A stretch of DNA of 64,000 nt from positions 1 to 64,000 of the forward strand of contig NZ_PNYA01000018.1 in the NCBI RefSeq assembly GCF_002879885.1, given 5' to 3'. Shown here one piece after another: positions 18,320 through 26,855 of this stretch (position 1 is its first letter; each line of letters begins with the position of its first letter). The position numbers and the translations under genes are program-made. The DNA is from Trinickia dabaoshanensis. Its GTDB lineage: Bacteria; Pseudomonadota; Gammaproteobacteria; Burkholderiales; Burkholderiaceae. The notes beneath the pieces are model-generated. The model ran no database searches and had not been told where the DNA came from. It saw only the letters and a list, made by a program, of their open reading frames with translations.

Positions 18320-18958
18320 TCAAGCTTGCTTGAGCGGCACGGGCGTGACTTCCTGCAGCGTGTCGAAGCTCATGCCTTCGACGATATCGATAACAACGAG
18401 GCCGTCCGCGGTTACATCGATGACCGCCAAGTCCGTGTAAATGCGATCGACGCATTCGATACCTGTCAGCGGATACGTGCACGCCTCGACGAGCTTGCAT
18501 TCGCCCGTCTTGGTCAGGTGATCCATCATGACGAACACCTGCTTGGCGCCGATCGCGAGATCCATGGCACCGCCCACCGCGGGGATCGCATCGGCCGCGC
18601 CCGTATGCCAATTCGCCAAGTCGCCGTTCTTCGACACTTGGAATGCACCGAGCACGCAGATATCGAGGTGGCCCCCGCGCATCATCGCAAACGAATCGCC
18701 ATGGTGAAAGAATGCCCCGCCCTCGAGCAAGGTCACGGCCTCTTTACCGGCATTGATCAGTTCCGGGTCTTCCTCGCCCGGTGCGGGCGCGGGCCCCATG
18801 CCGAGCAAACCGTTCTCGCTGTGCAGAAAGATTTCGCGCTCGGCCGGCAGGTAGTTGGCCACCTTCGTCGGCAAGCCGATTCCGAGGTTCACGTAGGCCC
18901 CTTCCGGGATGTCGCGGGCGACACGTTGTGCGATTTGATCGCGCGTCCATTTGTTCAT
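18320..18958 (-). CDS. pcaJ: 3-oxoadipate CoA-transferase, subunit B
   Basis: 212 aa class I CoA-transferase beta subunit. The catalytic Glu is in HSENGLLGMGP (about residues 47-57) and the segment GGHLDICVLGAFQVSKNGDLAN is typical. With PcaI it moves CoA from succinyl-CoA to beta-ketoadipate. It starts ten bases after the pcaI stop, so the two are co-translated. PcaIJ and the succinyl-CoA:acetoacetate enzymes (ScoAB) are similar; the nearby pca genes and operators favour PcaIJ. Confidence 0.9.
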   Translation of the reverse strand: MNKWTRDQIAQRVARDIPEGAYVNLGIGLPTKVANYLPAEREIFLHSENGLLGMGPAPAPGEEDPELINAGKEAVTLLEGGAFFHHGDSFAMMRGGHLDICVLGAFQVSKNGDLANWHTGAADAIPAVGGAMDLAIGAKQVFVMMDHLTKTGECKLVEACTYPLTGIECVDRIYTDLAVIDVTADGLVVIDIVEGMSFDTLQEVTPVPLKQA

Positions 18959-18968
18959 CGATTGCTCC

Positions 18969-19658
18969 TCACGCGGCGCGCGTGTGGGCGGGGCTTTGCG
19001 GCACGGCCACGACTCGTTGCGTGAAAATCCCCGGCGTCACGATGGTCTCGGGATCGAGCGCCCCGAGCGGGACGATTTCCGATACTTGGGCAATCGTCGT
19101 CGTGGCGGCCATAGCCATGATCGGTCCGAAGTTGCGCGCCGCCTTGCGGTAAACGAGGTTGCCCCAGCGGTCGCCCTTGTGGGCTTTGATCAAGGCGAAC
19201 TCGGCCTTGATCGGGTATTCGAGCACGTACGGTTTGCCGTCGATCACGCGCGTTTCCTTGCCTTCGGCCAAGCGCGTGCCGTAACCCGTGGGCGTGAACA
19301 CGGCGCCGAGCCCGGCACCAGCCGCTTGAATGCGCAGCGCGAGATTGCCTTGCGGCACGAGTTCCAGCTCGATCTCGCCGGCACGGAACAGCGCGTCGAA
19401 CACTTGCGAATCGGCTTGCCGCGGAAACGAGCAGACGATCTTGCGCACGCGGCGCGCCTTGAGCAGCGCGGCCAGACCGATCTCGCCGTTGCCCGCGTTG
19501 TTGTTGACGATCGTGAGATCGCGCGCGCCCTGTGCAATGAGTGCGTCGATCAACTCGGCCGGCTGACCGGCCGAGCCGAACCCGCCGATCATGATGGTGG
19601 CGCCGTCGGGAATGCCTGCAACGGCTGCCTCGAGCGAGGAAATTGTCTTATCGATCAT
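18969..19658 (-). CDS. pcaI: 3-oxoadipate CoA-transferase, subunit A
   Basis: About 229 aa from ATG at 19658 (MIDKTISSLEAAVAGIPDGA); a TTG ten codons upstream is possible. The CoA-binding region GGFGSAGQPAELIDAL and the KEAIEYP-like part (RVIDGKPYVLEYPIKAEFAL) identify the alpha subunit. First gene of the pcaIJ unit. Two PcaR-like sites lie about 80-110 bp upstream, matching those before pcaF, so the step making beta-ketoadipyl-CoA and the one cleaving it are likely co-induced. Confidence 0.9.
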   Translation of the reverse strand: MIDKTISSLEAAVAGIPDGATIMIGGFGSAGQPAELIDALIAQGARDLTIVNNNAGNGEIGLAALLKARRVRKIVCSFPRQADSQVFDALFRAGEIELELVPQGNLALRIQAAGAGLGAVFTPTGYGTRLAEGKETRVIDGKPYVLEYPIKAEFALIKAHKGDRWGNLVYRKAARNFGPIMAMAATTTIAQVSEIVPLGALDPETIVTPGIFTQRVVAVPQSPAHTRAA

Positions 19659-19734
19659 CGGTGTGTGCGCCCTACCGGTACGCCTCAAGGTTCGCGTTGA
19701 CGAACAATGTAGAGGCGCACATCCCGTGCGTCAA

Positions 19735-19768
19735 CGGCGATTATCGAAATACGGTGCGATTATCGAAC
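19735..19768 (-). promoter_or_regulatory. Paired PcaR-like operator upstream of pcaIJ
   Basis: GTGCGATTATCGAAC at 19754-19768 is the exact reverse complement of the PcaR consensus GTTCGATAATCGCAC. A second copy, CGGCGATTATCGAAA, starts at 19735, 19 bp earlier. Spacing and orientation are the same as for the pair before pcaF. The sites lie about 80-110 bp upstream of pcaI. Confidence 0.85.
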
Positions 19769-19940
19769 ATACTCAGCAAACCCGTGCACGCGATGCGCCA
19801 TAGCCGCGACCACTATCGCCTGGCGACATAGTGCATATGCGTTTCGCTCGCTTGCGCCGCTTGTGACGGGTCGGCAGACTTCGGCCAAGCCCCGTTTCGG
19901 TGACGAGCGCGCAGGCTTTAGATTTCCTAGGAGACATATC

Positions 19941-21113
19941 GTGCGTACGCAAGTTGGCATCGTCGGTGCCGGGCCCGCGGGGCTGCTGCTTTCCCATCTA
20001 CTCCACCGCCACGGCATCGACTCCGTATTGCTCGAGACACGCGGCCGCGAGCAAATCGAATCCACCATCCGCGCGGGCGTACTCGAACAAAGAACGACCG
20101 ATTTGCTGACGGAGGCAGGCGTCGGCGATCGGATGAAGGCGGAAGGGTTCGTGCATCACGGCTTCGAACTGGCGTTCGAGGGCAAGAGGCGGCGCATCGA
20201 TCTAACCGAGTTGACCGGCAATTCGATCACCGTGTATGCGCAGCACGAAGTACTCAAGGATCTGGTCGCGGCGCGCGTCGAAGCGAACGGTGCCCTCTAT
20301 TTCAATGTCTCGCACACCTCGATCGACGGCATCGACACCGATGCACCCTCCATTCGATTCACCCACGACGACGCCGAACACGTCCTGCATTGCGACTTCG
20401 TGATCGGTTGCGACGGCTCGCAAGGCGTGTCGCGCGCGTGCATTCCGGCCGCACGGCGAAACGACTACGAACGAGTCTTTCCATTCGGCTGGTTCGGCAT
20501 CTTGGTCGAAGCACCGCCCACGTCGGAAGAACTGATCTACGCACGGCACGAACGCGGGTTCGCGCTGATCAGCACGCGATCGCCGACCGTGCAGAGAATG
20601 TACTTCCAATGCGACCCGAAGGACTCCGCCGAAAACTGGTCGGACGACCGGATCTGGTCCGAGCTGCATGCGCGAGTGGATTCCGCGGATGGAAGGCACA
20701 TTACCGAAGGCCGGATCTTTCAGAAGAACATCGTCGGCATGCGCAGTTTCGTCTCGGCGACCATGCAGCATGGACGCCTCTATCTAGCAGGCGATGCCGC
20801 GCATATCGTGCCGCCGACCGGCGCGAAGGGGCTCAACCTCGCGGTATCCGACGTGCGCATTCTGTCGAACGCTTTGCAGGCGTTCTATGCGGAAAGCCGC
20901 AGCGACTTGCTCGACGCCTATAGCGAGACCGCGCTGAAGCGCATCTGGCGTGCGGAGCACTTCTCGTATTGGATGACGCGGATGATGCACCGTCTCGACG
21001 ATGCCTCGGCATTCGAACAACGTCTGCAGGTTGCGGAGTTGGACTACGTCACCACCTCGCGTGCGGCGGCAATCGCCATGGCTGAAAACTACGTCGGCAT
21101 AGCGACCGTCTAA
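19941..21113 (+). CDS. pobA: 4-hydroxybenzoate 3-monooxygenase
   Basis: 390 aa from a GTG start at 19941 with TAGGAG upstream; MRTQVGIVGAGPAGLLLSHL matches PobA. FAD-binding motifs are GAGPAG, CDGSQGVSR and GDAAHIVPPTGAKGLN. It hydroxylates 4-hydroxybenzoate to protocatechuate with NADPH. Ring cleavage genes for protocatechuate (pcaGH) are not in the window. It is divergent from pcaIJ and followed by a LysR gene rather than an AraC-type PobR. Confidence 0.93.
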   Translation: MRTQVGIVGAGPAGLLLSHLLHRHGIDSVLLETRGREQIESTIRAGVLEQRTTDLLTEAGVGDRMKAEGFVHHGFELAFEGKRRRIDLTELTGNSITVYAQHEVLKDLVAARVEANGALYFNVSHTSIDGIDTDAPSIRFTHDDAEHVLHCDFVIGCDGSQGVSRACIPAARRNDYERVFPFGWFGILVEAPPTSEELIYARHERGFALISTRSPTVQRMYFQCDPKDSAENWSDDRIWSELHARVDSADGRHITEGRIFQKNIVGMRSFVSATMQHGRLYLAGDAAHIVPPTGAKGLNLAVSDVRILSNALQAFYAESRSDLLDAYSETALKRIWRAEHFSYWMTRMMHRLDDASAFEQRLQVAELDYVTTSRAAAIAMAENYVGIATV

Positions 21114-21225
21114 AGCCGCGATCGGGTACCCGGCGCGCGTCGGGTGATCCCCAATATGCGGCGAGGCCGTCTTGGAGAAAGCTGCTACGCGCGAAAGCCA
21201 TAACGATGCGAGGCCCCCTTCCGCG

Positions 21226-22149
21226 ATGCTCGATCTCGACCTGAATCTGATTCCCTACCTCGTCGCGATGGACGACGCGCGCAACGTCAGTCTCGCGGCC
21301 CAAGCGCTCGAAGTCAGCCAACCGCGCGTCTCCAGCGCCCTCGCGCGCATGCGTGAGTACTTCGGCGACCCTCTGTTCGTGCGGACCGCGCACGGCATGG
21401 AGCCCACACCGAGAGCACTCGCGCTCATTCCCGCCGCGCGAGCCGCGTTGGCGCACGTCCAGCAGGCTATGCTCGACACGCAGCAGTTCGATCCGGCCAC
21501 GACGAACCGCACGTTTTCGATTGCGTTGTCGGACGTCGGAGAGATCGTATTCCTACCGCGACTGTTGCAGGTTCTCGCCGAACGTGCTCCCGCCGCCAAC
21601 GTGCGTTCGCTTTCGTTGCCGCCGGCAGAACTCGAAGATGGTCTAGCGGCGGGCGAAGTCGATCTCGCCATGGGCTATTTTCCCGATCTATCAGGCAACA
21701 ACTTCTTTCAGCAACGCCTGTTCTCTCACCGGTTCGTCTGCTTGATGCGCAGCAACCACCCGCTCGCGAAAGCACCGCTGACGCTCGATGCGTTTTTGCG
21801 CTACGGTCACGCGGTCGTGCGCGCCGAAGGCCGCAGCCAGGAGATCCTCGAACAGTATCTTCGCTCCCAACGCATTCAACGACGCGCGGTGCTGGAGACA
21901 TCGCACTTCATGAGTTTGCCGATGATTCTGTCGCGCACCGACCTGATCGCGACAGTACCGCATGCGATCGGGTTCGCATACGCGTCCGAACACGCATCGA
22001 TCATGATGGCCCCGCCACCGTTGCCGCTACCGCGTATCGACCTAAAACAGCACTGGCACCGGAAATTTCATCACGACCCGCGCACCACCTGGCTGCGCGG
22101 CATCGTTGCGGAGTTATTCAACGACGAGCGGGACGAGTGGCCGCGCTGA
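21226..22149 (+). CDS. LysR-family regulator (probable pobA regulator)
   Basis: About 307 aa from the ATG giving MLDLDLNLIPYLVAMDDARN; an in-frame TTG at 21172 would add 18 residues. The DNA-binding part [41 protein letters not shown] is of the NahR/NodD/DntR type (note FGDPLFVRT). It follows pobA in the same direction by about 110 bp and may regulate it in place of the PobR found in other bacteria. That link is an inference from position. Confidence 0.85.
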   Translation: MLDLDLNLIPYLVAMDDARNVSLAAQALEVSQPRVSSALARMREYFGDPLFVRTAHGMEPTPRALALIPAARAALAHVQQAMLDTQQFDPATTNRTFSIALSDVGEIVFLPRLLQVLAERAPAANVRSLSLPPAELEDGLAAGEVDLAMGYFPDLSGNNFFQQRLFSHRFVCLMRSNHPLAKAPLTLDAFLRYGHAVVRAEGRSQEILEQYLRSQRIQRRAVLETSHFMSLPMILSRTDLIATVPHAIGFAYASEHASIMMAPPPLPLPRIDLKQHWHRKFHHDPRTTWLRGIVAELFNDERDEWPR

Positions 22150-22201
22150 TCCGATCGAACCGCACGAGCCTCCCGTCATGCGCACGGGCCGCTTCCGAGC
22201 G

Positions 22202-24301
22202 CTACGCGCTCGTTTCGGCCTGAGCAACCGGCACGATGAACTGAAACACCGCGCCGGTGGGCGCATTCGCACTCGCCCACAAGCGCCCGCCGTGCGCTTC
22301 CACGATCGATCGGCAGATCGACAATCCCATCCCCATGCCGCCCGCTTTCGACGTATAAAACGGCTCGAAGAGCCGCTCGGCGGCGACCGGTGCCACGCCT
22401 GGCCCGGTATCGCACACCGAGGCGAGAACCGCGCCCGAATCGTGCAAGCCCGTGCAAATGGTCAATTCTCTCGCCCCTTCATGAACGGCGGTCATGGCCT
22501 CGACCGCGTTCATGATCAGATTGAGCATCACCTGCTGTAGTGCGACCCGATCGGCTTCGACGTCAGGCAATTGCCGATCGAGCTCGATGCGCACGTGCAC
22601 GCCGTGCTTCACGATCTCTCCTTGCATGAACGCAACGACATCGCTGATCGCTTCGTTGATCTGCAAGCGCTCCATCGAAGGCGGCGCGTTCTTCACAAGG
22701 CCGTGGATTCGGTTCAACACCTCGCTGGCCCGCTTCATATCCTTGTTGATGCGATCGAACGCTTGCCTCACTTCGTCTAGATTGGGCGGCTGCGCACGCA
22801 GCCACAGCAAGCCGGCCTGAGCATTGGTGGCGGTGGCCGCGATCGGCTGTTTGATCTCATGGCTGATGGTGGCCGTGAGCTGCCCCATCGTGACGACGCG
22901 ATTGGCATGGGCCAGCGCCGTTTGTACCTCGCGGTAGCGCCGCTCGCTCTCGTCAAGTGCGGCTTGCGCGCGTTTTTGCTCGGTGATGTCGCGGGAGATG
23001 CCCAGCAAGAACCGGGGCACGCCGCGCACGTCGACGATCGGAATCTTCATAGTATGCACGAAGCGCTGCCCATGTCTTGTCAGAACGGGCTCCTCGGGGA
23101 TATCGACCCTCTGTCGCGATTCGAGCACGTCGCGGTCCTTGACGGCGAAAAAGTCGGCCTCCTTTGCAGGGAACAAGTCGTGAACGGACTTGCCGAGCAA
23201 CTCCTCGCGCCGATAGCCGAGCAGTTGCTCGCCTGCCTTGTTCAGGCGCACGAAACGCAGGGTCGCGGCATCCTTGACGAAAATCATGTCCGGGATGTTT
23301 TCGACGATGCTGTTCAGGAAGTGCTCGCTCGCTCGCAGCGCCTCTTCGGCATGCTGCCGCTCGACGATCTCGGCTTCCCGGCCGGCAAGCGCCTTGCTCA
23401 GTTCCGCGGTGCGTCCGGCAACACGGCCTTCGAGTTCCAGGTTCAGCACTCTCAGCGCCTCCTCGACCTGCCCGCGACGGCGCCGGTCTTCGAGGAACTG
23501 CTCGACGGCCCTGGCCATATCGGCGATTTCGTCTCGCCCTGCCACGGGCACGCCCGTCTGCCCGTCGTCGAGATGGCCCTGGCGCAGGAAATAACTGACT
23601 TTGCGCAACCGCGCGACGACGTGACGGCCCAGAAAGACATCGGCGATCAACCAGGCCAGCAATAGGCTCACGGCGGCGTCGCCCAAGATCCATGCACGCG
23701 TGCGCTCCGCGTTGTCGGCCAGGCGCTGCACCGCGCTGCGATATTCGCGCGTGAGCTGGGCCGACTGCTCGCGTGCGGTCGCTGCCAGGGATTCGGCCTG
23801 GCGGCGCAAATCGCGGTCCAAGGCGCCCAACGAAGCATCGGGCGCTGCTTCGGTTCGCGTGGTCAGCGCGCTTTCGCGTACCTGGGCTGCGATGTTGACC
23901 GTATTTCGAAAGCGCTGACTCGACCGATGCAGCGCCAGCGCGTCGATGCCGACGTCCTGACGCGTGGAGGGCGCCGAGGCCAAACGATCGACCACGTCGT
24001 CGAAAGACGCGAGCCGGTCGATGATTTGACGTTGCGCCTCCCGCACCGCCCCGGCGGTATCCTCGCTCGCCAATTGCAACGTCATACGCTCGATCGTCAC
24101 CGTTTGCTGCGCCAAGTCCTGCGCGTCCTGCAGACGCATCAGCCGATCGTCGGCCAACTGGCGCAGCGCATGCGCCGATCCCGTCAGCGAATAAACGGCG
24201 GTCGCCCCCATGACGATCACGAGGGCCGCGAGGCACGAAGCGACGAGCGCAAACTGAGCGGTGAGCGATTGCGGAAGCGGTGGTTTCACGGACGTTGCCA
24301 A
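22202..24301 (-). CDS. Two-TM PAS sensor histidine kinase
   Basis: 699 aa. Membrane segments near residues 15-37 and 205-225 enclose a periplasmic helical sensor of about 165 residues. HAMP follows (about 226-275), then a coiled coil, a PAS domain with PAC (about 325-450), and a HisKA/HATPase core. Phospho-accepting His481 is in TISHEIKQPIAA, the N box in NLIMNAVEAM, G1 in DTGPGV and G2 in GMGMGLSICRSIV. It resembles FixL/DctB-type kinases. It overlaps the upstream binding-protein gene by 16 bp, so the two are probably one signalling unit. Confidence 0.9.
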   Translation of the reverse strand: MATSVKPPLPQSLTAQFALVASCLAALVIVMGATAVYSLTGSAHALRQLADDRLMRLQDAQDLAQQTVTIERMTLQLASEDTAGAVREAQRQIIDRLASFDDVVDRLASAPSTRQDVGIDALALHRSSQRFRNTVNIAAQVRESALTTRTEAAPDASLGALDRDLRRQAESLAATAREQSAQLTREYRSAVQRLADNAERTRAWILGDAAVSLLLAWLIADVFLGRHVVARLRKVSYFLRQGHLDDGQTGVPVAGRDEIADMARAVEQFLEDRRRRGQVEEALRVLNLELEGRVAGRTAELSKALAGREAEIVERQHAEEALRASEHFLNSIVENIPDMIFVKDAATLRFVRLNKAGEQLLGYRREELLGKSVHDLFPAKEADFFAVKDRDVLESRQRVDIPEEPVLTRHGQRFVHTMKIPIVDVRGVPRFLLGISRDITEQKRAQAALDESERRYREVQTALAHANRVVTMGQLTATISHEIKQPIAATATNAQAGLLWLRAQPPNLDEVRQAFDRINKDMKRASEVLNRIHGLVKNAPPSMERLQINEAISDVVAFMQGEIVKHGVHVRIELDRQLPDVEADRVALQQVMLNLIMNAVEAMTAVHEGARELTICTGLHDSGAVLASVCDTGPGVAPVAAERLFEPFYTSKAGGMGMGLSICRSIVEAHGGRLWASANAPTGAVFQFIVPVAQAETSA

Positions 24302-25494
24302 ATGTGGCGATAGATGTCGCGATAGCCGTTGGCCGGATCGTAGAGCAGACGATCGCCGCCGTCCGCGGCGACGTTATCCCCGGTCACGAGATGCACCGGA
24401 AAAACGTAGCCTGTGACGCGATCGCCGGCCAACAGCCGATTCATCTCATCGATCATCTGCCAGCCTTGCAGGTTGAGCGGTTCGGCCACAGTGGCCGTCT
24501 GGAACGTCCTAGTCCTGATTCGCAGAAAAGCGGATTCGCTGCCGTCACCGGCGGAAAGCATGGCCAAGTCATGGCTCGATTCGCCAGCCTGGGTCAGCGC
24601 CGGCACCGCGTAGTCGAAGTAAATGTCGTTGATCGCGAGTGCGTACGTCCAGCGCTTTCCATATTGCGCGAGTAATGCTCGCGTGAGCGCCGGCATGAGT
24701 TCCGCGCTACGCGAAATCGCGACGTCGCGCACGGCAAGCAGCGTGCAACCGCTGCACGAACGAATGACCGCAGCCATTTCATCCGCTTTGTCTTGCGCCA
24801 CTTGGAAATTGGAGTCGGTAAAAACGACGACGCCCGCATGTCCGCCGGACTGGACGATAGCCGCGAGTGCCGTCACGCGTGCGACCTCGAGCGGATCCGT
24901 CGATACGTTGATCGCCACGGGCGTGCCGGGCACCGGACCGGCCTTGGCGGCGACGTGCCAGCCGACGATCGGAATGGCCCGCTTTGCGAACGGCCGCAGT
25001 CCGGGCAACAGCGTGTGCGCATCGCCGCCCGCAAGGATCAATCCGTCCGGACGACTGGCCAGCGCCGTCGACAACATCTTGACGCGCTGATCGGGCACGC
25101 CTGCCGAGTCGAAAATCTTGACGCTCCAGCCGATCGCTTCTGCCGCCTCCACCACGCCGTCGATTACGCCGACGATTCCACCGTTGCGCAAATCCTCCGC
25201 GACGATCGCAATGCGTTTACCTGGTTGGGCGCGCGGCCCGCTGCGCGGGCCCATCCAAGGCGCGCCGGATTGCTCAGCGGCGGCGACGACGCGCTTCGCT
25301 TCGGCCAAGCTCGAAGATTCGGCGGCCAGCGCACCGGCGGCCGGCGTACCGGCGATCGGGTCAGCCGGCACCGGCAATATCGGCGCACCTTGTGCCGCCG
25401 CAATCCAGGCCAGGCACGAGAACACCCATATCCGAGCCGGAAACCGGCCCCTTAACCCTCGCCGGCGCCGGCCCCGGCGAGGGCAGATTGACAT
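24286..25494 (-). CDS. Sugar-type periplasmic binding protein feeding a kinase
   Basis: About 402 aa from ATG at 25494; an ATG at 25554 would add 20 residues. A basic N-terminus and hydrophobic stretch (RIWVFSCLAWIAAAQGAP) form a signal peptide. The body is a type I periplasmic binding protein (KRIAIVAEDLRNGGIVGVID, ASRPDGLILAGGDAHTLLPG, AGVVVFTDSNFQVAQDKADE) of the ribose/LacI-like group. No ABC transporter genes are nearby; instead the 3' end overlaps the histidine kinase. It probably presents a ligand to the kinase's periplasmic domain. The ligand is unknown. Confidence 0.8.
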   Translation of the reverse strand: MSICPRRGRRRRGLRGRFPARIWVFSCLAWIAAAQGAPILPVPADPIAGTPAAGALAAESSSLAEAKRVVAAAEQSGAPWMGPRSGPRAQPGKRIAIVAEDLRNGGIVGVIDGVVEAAEAIGWSVKIFDSAGVPDQRVKMLSTALASRPDGLILAGGDAHTLLPGLRPFAKRAIPIVGWHVAAKAGPVPGTPVAINVSTDPLEVARVTALAAIVQSGGHAGVVVFTDSNFQVAQDKADEMAAVIRSCSGCTLLAVRDVAISRSAELMPALTRALLAQYGKRWTYALAINDIYFDYAVPALTQAGESSHDLAMLSAGDGSESAFLRIRTRTFQTATVAEPLNLQGWQMIDEMNRLLAGDRVTGYVFPVHLVTGDNVAADGGDRLLYDPANGYRDIYRHIWQRP

Positions 25495-25816
25495 CGTTTT
25501 CAATGCCGCCTCGATATCGCTCACACCTGCCCGGTGCAAATATTCCGCATTCATGATGGCGCCTGCTGCGGCCAACGGGTGAGCGGGAATTACCCTGACG
25601 ACACGATCTCGCATTGAGCCGCAACAACGCCAACGCAAGCGCGATACGCAATGGCGAGCGCGGTCCAACCCGCATTTCAGGCATCAAATGCACCTGCGAT
25701 CATCGCCTTGCCGAGCGTAAAATGCTTTTCGAAAAGGCTACGTTCGACAGCAGACCGATAAACGAAACGAAAGTTCGGCTCTGGGGATTCGACCCTTATG
25801 AGAGGCGAGGAACGGG

Positions 25817-26509
25817 ATGAGCTTGGGTTCGAATGAAAGGCTGACCGTGGGTGCGACGGGCGAAAGCCGGCCTGTCGTCTACGTGTTGGACGACGACGAA
25901 TCGATGCGCCTGGCGCTCGGCAGTTTGTTTCGCTCGATCGGATTGCGCGTCGAGCTGTTCGACTCGTCGCAAGCATTCCTCGCATTCCCGAAATTCGACG
26001 CGCCGTGCTGTCTCGTGCTCGACGTTCGGTTGCGAGGCGAGAGCGGCTTGGCGTTTCAGGACGAACTCGCGAGAAACGGCTTGCAGATGCCGATCGTTTT
26101 CATGACGGGACACGGCGACATCGCCATGACGGTGAAGGCCATGAAGGCGGGTGCCGTCGATTTCCTGGCCAAGCCGTTTCGCGAGCAGGACATGCTCGAT
26201 GCGGTGTCCAACGCGCTCGCGCGAGACGGCGAAAGGCTCGCGGCCGATCGATCATGCGCCGCCCTGCGCGCATCCTATGAATCGCTCACGCCGCGCGAAC
26301 GCGAGGTCCTCGGATTCGTCGTGACGGGTATGTTGAACAAGCAAATCGCGTCGGCGATGAACCTCAGTGAAATCACCGTCAAGATTTATCGCGGGCAGGT
26401 CATGAAGAAAATGGCCGCACGTTCGGTGGCCGACCTCGTTCGAAAAGCCGAAGTGCTTCACGTCGGGCCGCCGGCCTCGAGCGTCACGGCCGGTTCAATG
26501 CCGCGTTGA
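25817..26509 (+). CDS. FixJ/NarL-type response regulator
   Basis: 230 aa. Receiver domain with acidic pocket VLDDDES, phospho-acceptor Asp in LVLDVRLRGESG (about residue 73), Thr in FMTGHGD and Lys in AKPFRE. A LuxR-type HTH follows (LTPREREVLGFVVTGMLNKQIASAM). The sequence is close to the FixJ/TtrR group that partners PAS kinases of the kind encoded just upstream on the opposite strand. It is divergent from the binding-protein/kinase pair, so the three likely form one system. Confidence 0.9.
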   Translation: MSLGSNERLTVGATGESRPVVYVLDDDESMRLALGSLFRSIGLRVELFDSSQAFLAFPKFDAPCCLVLDVRLRGESGLAFQDELARNGLQMPIVFMTGHGDIAMTVKAMKAGAVDFLAKPFREQDMLDAVSNALARDGERLAADRSCAALRASYESLTPREREVLGFVVTGMLNKQIASAMNLSEITVKIYRGQVMKKMAARSVADLVRKAEVLHVGPPASSVTAGSMPR

Positions 26510-26855
26510 GCCAATACGCCATCGCTTGCGCATCGACGGGCTTTTCGATAACCGCGAGGATACCGTCGGTCCCGACTTTTGCGCACAGCTCGGGCGTTGG
26601 GAATGCGGTGACGAAAACGGTCGGTATCGCATAGCCGAGTTGCACCAGCCGGTCATGCAAGACCGTGCCGGACATGCCCGGCATGCGCACGTCCGAGATC
26701 AAGCACGTCGTGTCGCCCAAGTGCGGGGACGCCAGCAATTGCTCCGCCGACGCGAACAGATCCGCCTCCCAGCCCATCGAACGGACCAGGCTCGCGACAG
26801 CCAAACGGACAGCCTCATCATCGTCGACGATCGATACGGTTCGGCCGGTACTCAT
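26484..26855 (-). CDS. Stand-alone receiver-domain response regulator
   Basis: 123 aa consisting only of a receiver domain: VSIVDDDEAVRLAVASLVRSMG, phospho-acceptor Asp in LISDVRMPGMSG, Thr in FVTAFPT, Lys in IEKPVDAQ. No output domain. Its 3' end overlaps the 3' end of the FixJ-type gene by 26 bp in convergent orientation. It may act as phosphate sink or intermediate for the neighbouring kinase, an inference from position. Confidence 0.88.
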   Translation of the reverse strand: MSTGRTVSIVDDDEAVRLAVASLVRSMGWEADLFASAEQLLASPHLGDTTCLISDVRMPGMSGTVLHDRLVQLGYAIPTVFVTAFPTPELCAKVGTDGILAVIEKPVDAQAMAYWLNAALNRP

